This document shows positions 10,877-21,504 of a DNA stretch of 51,414 bases, one piece after another (position 1 is the first letter of the stretch; every line of letters starts with the position of its first letter). The position numbers were made by a program, and so were the translations under genes. The notes under the pieces are model-generated. The model was not told the origin of the DNA and ran no database searches. It saw nothing but the letters and a program-made list of their open reading frames with translations. Source of the DNA: Parasitella parasitica (taxonomy: Eukaryota; Mucoromycota; Mucoromycetes; Mucorales; Mucoraceae); contig MU619284.1 in assembly GCA_025201805.1 (NCBI GenBank), positions 129,651 through 181,064 on the forward strand, written 5' to 3'.

Positions 10877-13800
10877 TATGCAGTTTAAATGATTAAAGAT
10901 GTAAAATAAAAGAAAGCCAAGGTTTAATGTTCATTATATATACACGTTTTTTATGCCATTATTAATCAATTTAGTTTCACTGATCTTGTTTCGGAATACA
11001 GTGAGATCATGTACTCACTGTATCTGCATAACGACTCAAAAAGATTAAATAACCATATCCAATCAGAAAATAGAATACCCATTGGCTGATATGGTTTTTG
11101 AGTTACTGAAAATGGATAAACTTCCTGAGAGGAAAAGATTAAACTAAATTTGGGTATACACCTTTGATAAGTGTCACAGACTCGTTAAGTTTCGAAGAAA
11201 CCCTCCCAGAGAAAGACAAGTGCAATTGGATTGGGGTTTTATGATATTTTAATAGACGTTTAAAAACAAACTCATCATATGTCATTCAAAGAGCTTTTTG
11301 GGAGATCTCTTTCTGCGCTAGCCTAGAACATGGTGTTCTTATATATAAGACTAAATCCTATTAGTCATCTTTGTTACCGAGTGTTTCATGAAGGTTTTTC
11401 AAGGCGCTGCTAATGATCTCCTACTCCAAGTACATTAGTGCTATACCTAGAAAACGTGTTAAAAAGCATTGCCATGATCTGATCGAGCTTCTCCATTATG
11501 GTGAGCAAAAGCGAAATATTATCAGTTGCTTTCTAATGAAGTTAAACTCGCTTATCTTCATCATTCTGTATTGGCAATTATATTTAAGATCTATTTTAAA
11601 TGCTGTTGCTACATGATTTAATATATATATTTTAATGATAATATGGTAGCTTCTACGAATATACTCATCTTTTTTAACGACTTCTGGGTTGGCAACCCTT
11701 TGTAATATGAGCTTATTGATACAAGTTTGCATTTTTTTACCCAGTTTTATTAAATCAGACTCATAACTCTATTGGTAATGGATTTTCTTTTTCTTGACTT
11801 CAACAAAACAAAGCATGAAAGTAATTAATGAATAGGGTTAAAAAAAAAAACGTAATCAGGCATCGTTAACTGACTCGAAGAAAATTATAGAGGAGAAAGT
11901 AGTAAATCTTAAAAATAAAAAATGGATACAAATTAAAGTCTACTCATGCATTCTTGCCACTCGTATTTTGCTCCAGTTAGCCGTGAAGTCCAGCAATGTA
12001 ATAAAAATGGCCGCAACAACTCAATGATTTGGTTGGCTTCATCTTCTTGTCTATTTAGATATTTGTTGAAAATTTGAGGAATAATACCGCACAAAGGTAT
12101 CCAAGATGACACAGCAAAAATGGTCAAAGGCGGTTCGACTTCAGAGTGTTTTCTCGAATTCATAAAGCAGATCATTGCAAGTCTGGATAGAAGTAATGCA
12201 GCCACTCATTACTTCATAATGAACAATGTTCGTAAAAATATCGCTGAATTGATAAAATAAATATGTTAGATGTGAAACAAGGCATTATGTTCACTTTTTG
12301 CCAGGATAAAGTCCATTTTAAAAAAACCCTATTAAAGAGTGCTTCTCTAAATTATATTTCCATATTTAGAGAAAAAGAGTAGCTGCTTTTGTTTTATTTA
12401 TATAGTGAAAATACAAAGAGAATGTATTGTGAAATAAGCTATCTTTAAAACTGAGGTAGCATTCAAAAAAAGTTACTATGATTCTGGGTGCAAGTGTATC
12501 CGTTAACTTTGGATCAAAAACCTTTAAATGGATTCAGGAACGGAAAACAAAATTGAAGATAAACATATTTATGTCCTTAGAATTTCTTAAATTTCTATAC
12601 AGATGAATTTTTATGAATGGGTGTATTATCCTGATGACAGATCGTTTCCTTATCTCTGGCATTCTCTTAAACCGTCAATTGATCTGGCGTCTTCTAGTGT
12701 AGAAGGCCTTGCCGGACAAGTACCAAGCAGTATCCAGTTGCACAGCCAAACAGCTAGTCAAACCTGTGTCATCTTTTTCATAATATTGGAATGCTTCGAA
12801 AGTGTGTGTCTTTGCGTAGATTTTAGGCGCCTGATTTTTTTTTTTATTTTTGGTCTACGCGAACTTTAGTGTGTTATTGTCAGAAAAAAGATAAAAACTG
12901 TAAGAAAACAATATTTAGCGATTTTGAGCACAAAAAAAAAGTAATTCCAAGTAATGCATTAGACTATAAGGCACCTTTTTATTGCACATTTGCATAGTTT
13001 AGAGTAAGTTATTGTACTTTTTAAGTTGACATCTGATGAAGACAGCGGCTTTTTTTTACTTTTTTCGGAAAAGCATTTTTCAAAATCGGAGCGTGAGATC
13101 GTCAGGCCAAGTACAGACATGCAAGTGCTACCATTGGAAAGCCAAGAAGCACATCATTTAAATAATCTAAGTTATAACTATTTTAATTTTGAATTGGATA
13201 ACCTATGGCTTTTCAAGCTAATGCTTTCTTGAAAAAACACCATCTTTCTTTGATAGCGGAGATTAAACGCTTCCAAAATTAGGAAGGAAAAATTCTTTCA
13301 GAAACTTTATTTGGACAATTAGAAAACAAAATTACTTCTTTGAGGCAAAATATCATCTTCTGATACTATGCATACCACTGGTGGCAATCTATGATAATAT
13401 CTGTATTTTTGGGCGCTCTACACGATGGTATCATTTCATAATTCCCCTATGCTTATGAAAGGAATTCTGCTGAGAAAACCTCAAAAACAGATCAAGAGGG
13501 AAAAGTCAATATTTTGCTTAATCAGAGCGCATTTCCAGTCTTTCAGATTAAGGAATGGTCTTTTACGATCATTTTCTTCTAATATATGCTGTAGTAAAAA
13601 GTTGCAATTTTAGGGTCAAAACCGATGATAATGCATAATCGATGATTTTAGATGGGTGGATACAAGGAAAAAATCGAAAAAATCGGTGATTTTGCATCGA
13701 AAAAAAAAATCATGCCCAAATTGCACCAAAATCATATATAATATAGTCTTTTCCCAATGGATACTATTCCTGGTGTTTTCAGGGCACTTTTAATAAAAAA

Positions 13801-14843
13801 ATAAAGTATAGAATCCGAATTAGACCGTTAAAAAAAATGTTGATTATGAAATCAGCCAAAAAAATGTTTTAAGCTGTAAAAAATATCTATCTAGAGATGA
13901 TAGTTTAGTTCAAAAACCTATATGCAGTTCTTTGGACTTGTTTAAATATTTGACCTTGTTCAGATGTCAATCTTCAGCATGTAAAAAGTCTTGTTCTCGA
14001 TGCTGCACATATTACCCTTCGATCTCTGATTCCCACAAATGTATCTACTTTACAATCACATGCAGAATTTACCTCAAAAGTTTTGTCAAGCACTGCTATT
14101 TACCAGCAAATAGGACTTACTGATAAAGATCTGGCAAACATTAGATAAAATCTAGGCACCTCGAATGCATGCTTTTCAATGAGAAGCTATGGTAAATACC
14201 AGATCGTCCCAACTAATGGCGCAAGTGGTAATTTTAATAAGCTATGAAGCAAGATTTGCTGTAAAAATGACTCGCTGACTTGTAACTTGTTGCAAAAAAC
14301 GACTCAAACTGGATGCTTCATATGATGAACTAATGAGAGTTTACTAGTTTATATTTGATGCAAAAAACAAAAACAACCCTTGTTTTCAGTGTAGGTCGAT
14401 GGGGTGAAGCAAAGATGCAAGTAATTGCGGTGATATTTATTTTGTAATGATGAATTAAGCAAGTTTCAAGCTGTTTTCAAAGGAGTTTTGCCAAGAATAA
14501 AAGACAAAAGGCTACCAAAAAAAGAGCATGACCTAACGGATCTATATACTTTTAGTCAAGGCAGTATATGCTTTTCCGCAAGAATGATAGGCAAACACTC
14601 AAAACAAGGTGACGTATTCCTACGTTTCAAAAGCAATCTTTTGCACACTTTAGTCCGAAGATTTTCGAAACAACGTTTGTGAGTTCCCCTTGACACACTT
14701 TTTTCTTTTTTCTCTTCTACATTTATTACTTATACCTTGTCTTTTTCTCTACACATAATAAGGTAAGAGCTAGATGAGACACTATACACATTTGGCAAAG
14801 AAAGCGGATATGCTGACTATTTCTTCACTTTATAGAATTTAAA
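10877..14843. other. About 4 kb gene-poor AT-rich region
   Basis: No intact recognisable gene. Items seen: a 90-codon minus-strand frame (11933-12205) with hydrophobic and helical character but no family I know; a stop-free plus-strand stretch of about 60 codons near 13970-14155 that lacks an ATG but reads like protein (it includes SLVLDAAHITLRSLI); a T/A-rich stretch at 13620-13740 with two diverged copies of a motif like TCGATGATTTT; and a 64-codon frame at 14488-14682 just before VMA1. This may be decayed gene or transposon sequence. I see no intact coding domain, terminal repeat or tRNA. Confidence 0.5.
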
Positions 14844-17199
14844 ATGGTTGGTTATCACTTGGCATCGAAAGTTGGCGTTTATGTGCACAATATATTAACA
14901 TGCAAGATAGGCTGGAGCACTTGAAAACGCACAAAGAGACATGCGCAAGATTAGAGACCATGAACGCGAGTCAGATTTCGGTTCCGTCTTCTCCGTATCT
15001 GGTCCTGGTAAGATAGCGCCTAAGCATGTCATGTGTATACACATATTCATCATTTGAAATCCATTCTAGTCGTTATAGCAGAAAACATGCGTGGTTCTGC
15101 CATGTACGAGTTGGTATGTTGAGGCTGATGCAATGCATCATATATCATTAAAAGTCAAATAATTTACATGAACGACATAAAGGTCCGTGTTGGTCACAAT
15201 GAACTTGTTGGTGAAGTTATCCGTATCGACGGTGACAAGACAACTATCCAAGTCTACGAAGAAACTGGTAACTGGATCTCTCTTTTTTTTTATTTTTTAT
15301 CAAAGTGTTTCAGATATTAACCCTTAATTGTTTAGGTGGTTTAACTGTTGGTGATCCCGTCTTGAGATCTGGCAAGCCTTTGTCCGTTGAGCTTGGTCCT
15401 GGTAAATGAACAAAACCCGTATCTGTACGCGTTTGATGTGTTTCTTACTGACGATTGCACATGAACCATTTAGGTCTTATGTCCAACATCTATGACGGTA
15501 TTCAGCGACCGCTCAAGGTAAATAGAAAAATAGTGCAGACACAAACAAATAAATAACACAACATACCTCACAGGCTATTCAAGAGACTTCCCAAAGTATC
15601 TATATTCCCCGTGGTATCTCCACTCCTGCTTTGGACATATGCTTCAGCTGGAGCTTTGAGCCTACCAACTTCAAGGTACGATATGCAGAGAAAGGACGAG
15701 GGAATTGGATCTAACAGTCTGCAATAGGTTGGTGATCATATTACCGGTGGCGATATTTACGGTAAAGTCTATGAAAATTCTCTTGTCGTTAATCACAGCA
15801 TCATGTTGGCTCCTGGAAGCCGTGGCACTATCACCCACATTGCACCCAAGGGCAACTACACTCTGGACGATGTTGTTCTTGAAACTGAATTCGATGGTGT
15901 TACTACCAAGCACACGATGAAGCAACTCTGGCCTGTTCGTAACCCTCGTCCTGTCGCTGAAAAGTTATCTGCCAACCATCCTTTATTGACCGGTCAGCGT
16001 GTCTTGGATTCCCTCTTCCCTTGCGTTCAAGGTGGTACTACTGCTATTCCCGGTGCTTTTGGTTGCGGCAAAACTGTCATCTCTCAGTCTCTTTCAAAGT
16101 ACTCCAACTCTGATATTATCATCTACGTTGGTTGTAAGTATTAGCATGCAATCGTTTGTCATTATTTACTGATCTGAGCCATGTAGGCGGTGAGCGTGGT
16201 AATGAGATGGCTGAAGTATTGATGGATTTCCCTGAACTCTCCATCGACATCGATGGCCGCAAGGAATCCATCATGAAGCGTACAACCTTAGTTGCCAATA
16301 CTTCCAACATGCCAGTAGCTGCTCGTGAAGCTTCCATCTACACTGGTATTACCCTTTCTGAATATTTCCGTGATATGGGTAAAAACGTTGCCATGATGGC
16401 CGATTCGACATCTCGCTGGGCCGAAGCTCTTCGTGAAATTTCAGGTCGTCTTGCTGAAATGCCTGCCGATTCAGGTTATCCTGCTTACCTCGGTGCTCGT
16501 CTCGCGTCTTTCTACGAACGTGCGGGCAAAGCTACTTGCCTTGGTAACCCTAGTCGTGATGGTTCCGTTACTGTTGTCGGTGCCGTCTCTCCTCCCGGTG
16601 GTGATTTCTCTGACCCTGTCACAGCTTCCACTTTGAGTATTGTTCAGGTTTTCTGGGGTCTCGATAAGAAACTCGCTCAGCGCAAGCATTTCCCTTCGGT
16701 GAACTGGAACTTGTCCTACTCCAAATACATGAAGGTTCTTGAGCCTTACTATGAAAAGAACGATCCTGAATACATCCAGCTCCGTGACAAGTGTAAGGAG
16801 ATTCTTCAAATGGAAGAGAATCTCTCTGAAATTGTGCAGCTTGTTGGTAAGTCTGGCTTGAATGAAAGTGACAAGATCACTCTGGAAGTTGCTCAAATTA
16901 TCAAGGATGATTTCCTTCAACAAAACGGTTACAGTGACTATGATCGTTACTGTCCCTTCTTCAAGACCACATGGATGTTGCGTAACATGATTGGCTTCTA
17001 TGAAAAGGCTACACATGCTGTTGAGTCATCAAACAACCAAATCACTTGGGCCAAGATCCGTGAATCAATGGGTGACATCCTTTACAAGTTAGCTTCCATG
17101 AAGTTTGAGAACCCTGCTGATGGTGAAGACGTCCTTGTTGAAAAGTATAGTGCTCTTTACAAGGAAATTGAAGCTAAATTCAATGATCTCGAAGCTTAA
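14844..17199 (+). CDS. VMA1: V-type H+-ATPase catalytic subunit A
   Basis: Nine coding exons: 14844-14846, 14911-15007, 15070-15113, 15183-15267, 15336-15401, 15474-15517, 15574-15675, 15728-16133, 16187-17199, giving 619 aa (the family is about 615-620). The first coding exon is only the ATG. It is proposed because the next exon then reads [17 protein letters not shown], the usual start in many fungi; a shorter start at 14941 is the alternative. Signatures: SVSGPVVIAENM, YELVRVGH, P-loop GAFGCGKT (about residues 256-263), [25 protein letters not shown]. This subunit hydrolyses ATP in the V1 sector to acidify vacuoles and endosomes. There is no intein, but an intron splits Cys283. Codon use (many C-ending codons in the last exons) suggests high expression. 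Confidence 0.96.
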
Positions 17200-18135
17200 T
17201 ATGTTCTTTTATCAACTTTTGTTCCTTATATTCTCTCACTCTTTTTTTTTTTGATCTCCATAATAAAAATAAAATACATGCATTTTCTTTTTATTGCACA
17301 TGTTCTTAGTAAGCAATTTTCAGTTAGCAAGATCCTCTTTTGTTTTCCAGATACAATCGCAAAGAGAGTTCTGGCGTCCCCAATTTCGTCTATTTTTCTG
17401 CATACCGCGTTAAGGGCTGCTTACTTTACTTGCCTAACAGAAGGGCGAACGCGTAATATAATTTTGGGAATTTCAGACAGTTGGAAGATTTGAATCGAGA
17501 CAAGGCTACAACGCATGGCATTCATGTTTTCCAAATTTATTCATCTTGCAGCTCTAATATGATCATCTGGATTTAATTGGCTAGTTTGGCATTTGGAATC
17601 AAAGAGCTGTCAGATCAAAAAAATTGTTGCTAGCGATCAAGAGAGCGATACATGATTAACAAAGTCATATTTTTCATTCTCAAATGCTTGCTTCCAATAC
17701 CTGCAGTGCAAATCTAGTTTTGAAACAAAAGGTTTATTCCACATTTTGTACAAACATGACATATAAATAACTCTGTTTAAGGGTTTTAAGGAGTGTATGT
17801 TATGGAGTATGGCTCGAAGACATAAGTAATGAAATGCTTTCATGAAAGCTAATCAATATTCCACTTTAAACGGCACCATTCCCAACTGAATTCATGTGAT
17901 CTGATCGAGTTATTTTACTACTTTTGCTATTTCATACCCCTCCCCCCCCCCCCTCGCAAGTGGTTCGATATTGTTGTTGGACAGAGAAGGCAATAGGGAT
18001 GTTACCAATAAGGTCTTCTTTCAACTGCCTAGTCACGTGTAGCGGTATACTTGCACACTATGGCTACGGCCGTTCCCTTTTAATTTCTTTTCCCCATTTT
18101 CTCTCTTATTTCAAGCATTTGGAGAGATAGTAAAT
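17200..18135. other. Intergenic: VMA1 3' UTR and CDC34 promoter
   Basis: 936 nt without a convincing gene. Several ORFs of 60-80 codons on both strands show no protein character. It holds a poly-C tract (17942-17953), a CACGTG near 18033, and a T-rich stretch just before the CDC34 ATG. Confidence 0.55.
17942..17953 (+). repeat. Poly-C homopolymer (12 C)
   Basis: A run of 12 C, preceded by CCCCT, about 180 nt upstream of the CDC34 start codon. It resembles the run at 6643-6654. Confidence 0.9.
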
Positions 18136-19426
18136 ATGGCTTCTGCCGCAAATATTCTTCAACGACAATTTAAAGGTAATAATATCAATGTCTGTCTTCG
18201 AAACAAAGTGGTTAACAAGAAATCTCAGAGCTATCACGAAATCCTGTCCCAGGATTTGCTGTTGATTTAAAAGAGGACAACATCTTTGAGTGGTAAGGTT
18301 TATTCAAAATACATGGAATTGTTCTAACATAAAAGTGGGAAAGGGAGGTCGCACTTATTGGCTCACCAAAAACAATATACGAGGGCGGCTATTTCAAGGT
18401 AAAACAGCATATTATAAACAGGAAGAAAAACGAGCAAAACATAGTAAACAACGTAGGCTACAATGGCTTTTCCTGTTGACTATCCATTCAATCCGCCCAC
18501 ATTTCGATTCAACAATACGTTTTATCACCCTAATGGTAAGTAATTGACATTTCTACTCCTCAGCTATTCGCTGTGTCCCCCTTCCCCTTTTTTGCTCCTT
18601 GTTGTTCTTATGGATCTCTCTTAGTTTACCCTGATGGGAGACTTTGTATTTCTATCCTTCATCCTCCTGGAGAAGATCCAGTCAGTGGCGAGAAAGCAGA
18701 GGTATGTTGCTACAGCTAATTATCGCTACAAGTTTTGTAACGTTTTTTGTTATTCAGGAACGCTGGAATCCAACACAGGTAAATTAGAAAAGGCCATTAA
18801 ATTATTAGGTGTTGATCAGATATTTTGTTTGTATTTGAAATCATTAGTCTGTGGAAAGTAGGTTTGACAAATTCATGCAAAAAAAATTGATAAAAAAAAA
18901 AAAAATTAACCTGTTACAAAATATTAGGTGTACTAGTTTCTATCATTTCGCTACTTGCAGATCCCAATTGCTCAAGTCCTGCAAATGTAGATGCTGGTGT
19001 AAGTTATTTAACTAGAATTCCCCCTTTTTTTGACAGTTTGTATAGGTTGCCTACAGAAAGAACCGCGAAGCATTTGAGGCTATAGTGAAAAGTAAGTCAA
19101 TAAATCAAGAACAAACAAAATGACATCTCTTCTTACTTTTTGTGGCCCCTTATTCCGCCCCCCCCCACCTCTTCATTAGAACAAGTCGAAGACTCAAAGA
19201 AAGATATTCCCAATGGATTTAGAATGCCTACATCAGAACAAGATTTTATGCCAGAGCCTCCATCAGAGATGGAGGAAGATGACAACTTGTAAGTTTAGGC
19301 TTTTGCCTTTTGATATTGGTATTAACTGGTCTGTGCGTCATGTCATTTAGTTGGTATGAGTCTGGCGATGACAGTGATTTTGGCGTGGACGATTATGAAG
19401 ATGAAGATGAAGACGAGGATGATTAA
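18136..19426 (+). CDS. CDC34: Cdc34/UBE2R-type ubiquitin-conjugating enzyme E2
   Basis: Eleven exons: 18136-18175, 18229-18292, 18344-18398, 18457-18535, 18625-18701, 18758-18778, 18848-18857 (10 nt), 18928-18998, about 19046-19091, 19180-19288, 19351-19426; sum 648 nt, 215 aa. UBC fold signatures: YEGGYFK, FPVDYPFNPPTFRF, HPN (77-79), then LCISILHPPG with catalytic Cys87, followed by the acidic-loop insertion EDPVSGEKAEERW that marks Cdc34/Ubc7-type E2s. The tail is strongly acidic (ends DDYEDEDEDEDD), as in Cdc34, where it docks the cullin of SCF ligases. The expected role is ubiquitin chain building with SCF on cell-cycle and nutrient regulators. The start of exon 9 may be off by one base. 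The other junctions restore family sequence exactly. Confidence 0.94.
19158..19166 (+). repeat. Poly-C run (9 C) inside a CDC34 intron
   Basis: Nine C just upstream of the acceptor at 19178-19179, acting as the polypyrimidine tract of that intron. Most acceptors in this window use T-rich tracts instead. Confidence 0.8.
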
Positions 19427-19667
19427 TTTTATACTCTATAATAAAGATATTAGAATCAAAGCTTACACCTTTTTTCACTTTTTTTTACACTATTGCATTA
19501 TAACGAGCTTTTCTGCCGTGAATACCCCCTATTCATTTTGCTGTCTGTCTGCCTACCTATCTGAGGAGGATATTATTTCAAACTCCAGTGTCTTCTGGAG
19601 GTATATCAAGAGAAACCAGGTTCGATCATAATCTATTCTCTTTCTTTCACACTTGTTTATTACTCAA

Positions 19668-20699
19668 ATGACAGAAAAAAAACTAAACATACCGTTCTAT
19701 TTTGGCGGCTTGGCTTCCTGTTCAGCTGCCATCATAGTTCACCCTCTAGATCTGACAAAGGTTCGACTGCAGAATTCCAAAGGAAATCAGAATATCGGCA
19801 TGTTGGGCACTGTCAAGAATATCATACGAACAGAAGGCCCATTAAAGCTCTATGCTGGACTATCGGCTTCAATATTAAGACAGGCAACCTATTCAACAGC
19901 TCGGTTAGGCGGTTATGAAAAGTTAAAGCAGCTATTGCTGCAGAGAGAGAAAAGTAAGCTACAATAATGTGGATTGTGCCTTTCGTTAGTCTTACCAAGC
20001 AGTGTTATAGATCCAACTACTCTTCAATTGCTCATGTGTTCTACTGCTGCCGGAATTGCTGGAGGGATATGTGGTAATCCTGGCGATGTCATTAACGTTC
20101 GTATGCAAAACGATGGTCAGCTTCCAGCTCATCTTAAAAGAAACTATATGCATGCCTTGGACGGCTTACTAAGAATGGCCAAAGAAGAGGGAATTGCTTC
20201 GCTCTTTCGTGGCGTGGGACCCAACATCAACAGAGCCATTCTAATGACATCCTCGCAATGTGTTTCTTATGATCGTTTCAAAGGATTTTTTAATCAATAC
20301 TTGAACGAAGGCATTGGGCTACATTTGTTATCTAGCATACTTGCAGTAATATCCTTGTTTGTTTGTTTATACATTGTGCAATGCATGTTGATAGCATATT
20401 TTTTATGATTTTAGGGTCTAGTTGCGACGACAGCATGTTCCCCCGTTGATGTGATAAAAACTCGCATGATGTCTGCTACAGGTGCAGAAGGCAAGCTATC
20501 TGCTATAGGCGTTACTTTGGCCATGTATCGATCTGAAGGGTTACTATCATTTTTTAAAGGTTGGACACCGTCTTTTATGAGAACTGGTCCCCAAACTATC
20601 TTTACGTTCATCTTTTTAGAGCAGTTTAAAAAATGGCATGCAATATGGCACCAAAATAAAGATGCAAATAACCATTTGATAGCAGCTGTCAAGCTTTAA
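19668..20699 (+). CDS. DIC1: Mitochondrial dicarboxylate carrier (SLC25A10/Dic1-like)
   Basis: Three exons (19668-19953, 20011-20345, 20415-20699) give 301 aa, the normal size for a mitochondrial carrier. The three tandem repeats each show the PX[DE]XX[KR] signature: HPLDLTKVR, NPGDVINVR, SPVDVIKTR. FYFGGLAS at the start, RLGGYE-type residues after the first repeat and RTGPQTIFTFIFLEQ near the end match the dicarboxylate-carrier branch. It should exchange malate or succinate for phosphate or sulfate across the inner membrane. The first intron leaves a split codon giving Asn (EKNPTTLQLL). A neighbouring acceptor would cause a stop and was rejected. Confidence 0.92.
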
Positions 20700-21504
20700 C
20701 AGTATTGGCAGTTCTATTAGTATCTATAATGAATACAATTTTGTTCATTTGCACTACGGATAAAACTTCACTAGCATATGGTAACACTGCCGATCATTGG
20801 ACATTGAACTCAAACCTCGCATATACTCGTAAGATATACGTCCTTGTACGTAAGCAGAAACAAACCATGTCAAGTGGGCACATTTGATAGGTTAATTATT
20901 GTAGACAGAACTTTCTGCCATTTGCTGATGTTGTATCACGCAAGCAAATTTGAGTATGTCCATCGCATCCATAAAAAATTCAAACAGGGGATGAATTGTA
21001 CAGAAGCATTAATATCCGTAACTAAACGGTGACAAGTAGGATCATATAATATGTGTTATCATTTTCTACAAATTGCTACTGATTACAAATCTGACAAAAT
21101 CCAGTCTGACAGGGATATCTGCTCGTCATATAAGCTCAATTGTTAATATAAATTCTCAATGAAAAACCCACATCAAAGGATTATCGTACTTCTTATCGCT
21201 GCATAGTCTTGAAGGTCTCCCTAATGTTCTGAATCTTCATTGAAAAGTTTGCATACATGTTGTTGTTTGTTGCAAGAACATGTCTATTTTGTGTAAAATG
21301 TTGTCAAATGCTATTACGTGAGTGAATCCACATATCAACTATCAAATAATACCATTGCTATACTCTGTTTTACCTTTTGATACACACAACATGCTATGTA
21401 TATGTGACCGTTGTGAAAGTGGTTTCTTGGTCATCATAAAAGGGAAACTAAGCAAGGTCCGAATACTTTTTTTCTTTTTACGTTTCTAATACAAGGAAAA
21501 ACAG
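20700..21504. other. Intergenic: DIC 3' UTR and MTR10 promoter
   Basis: 805 nt with only short, protein-unlike ORFs. A/T-rich. A T-rich stretch (about 21468-21482) precedes the MTR10 start. No repeats or RNA gene seen. Confidence 0.55.

Noticed and set aside
16133-16187. Possible VMA1 intein
   Set aside because: Only a 53-nt intron with normal GT and AG is present; no intein or homing-endonuclease sequence exists at the site.
19954-20003. Shorter intron in the dicarboxylate carrier using the AG at 20001-20002
   Set aside because: It would put a stop codon two codons into the next exon; the AG at 20009-20010 keeps the frame.
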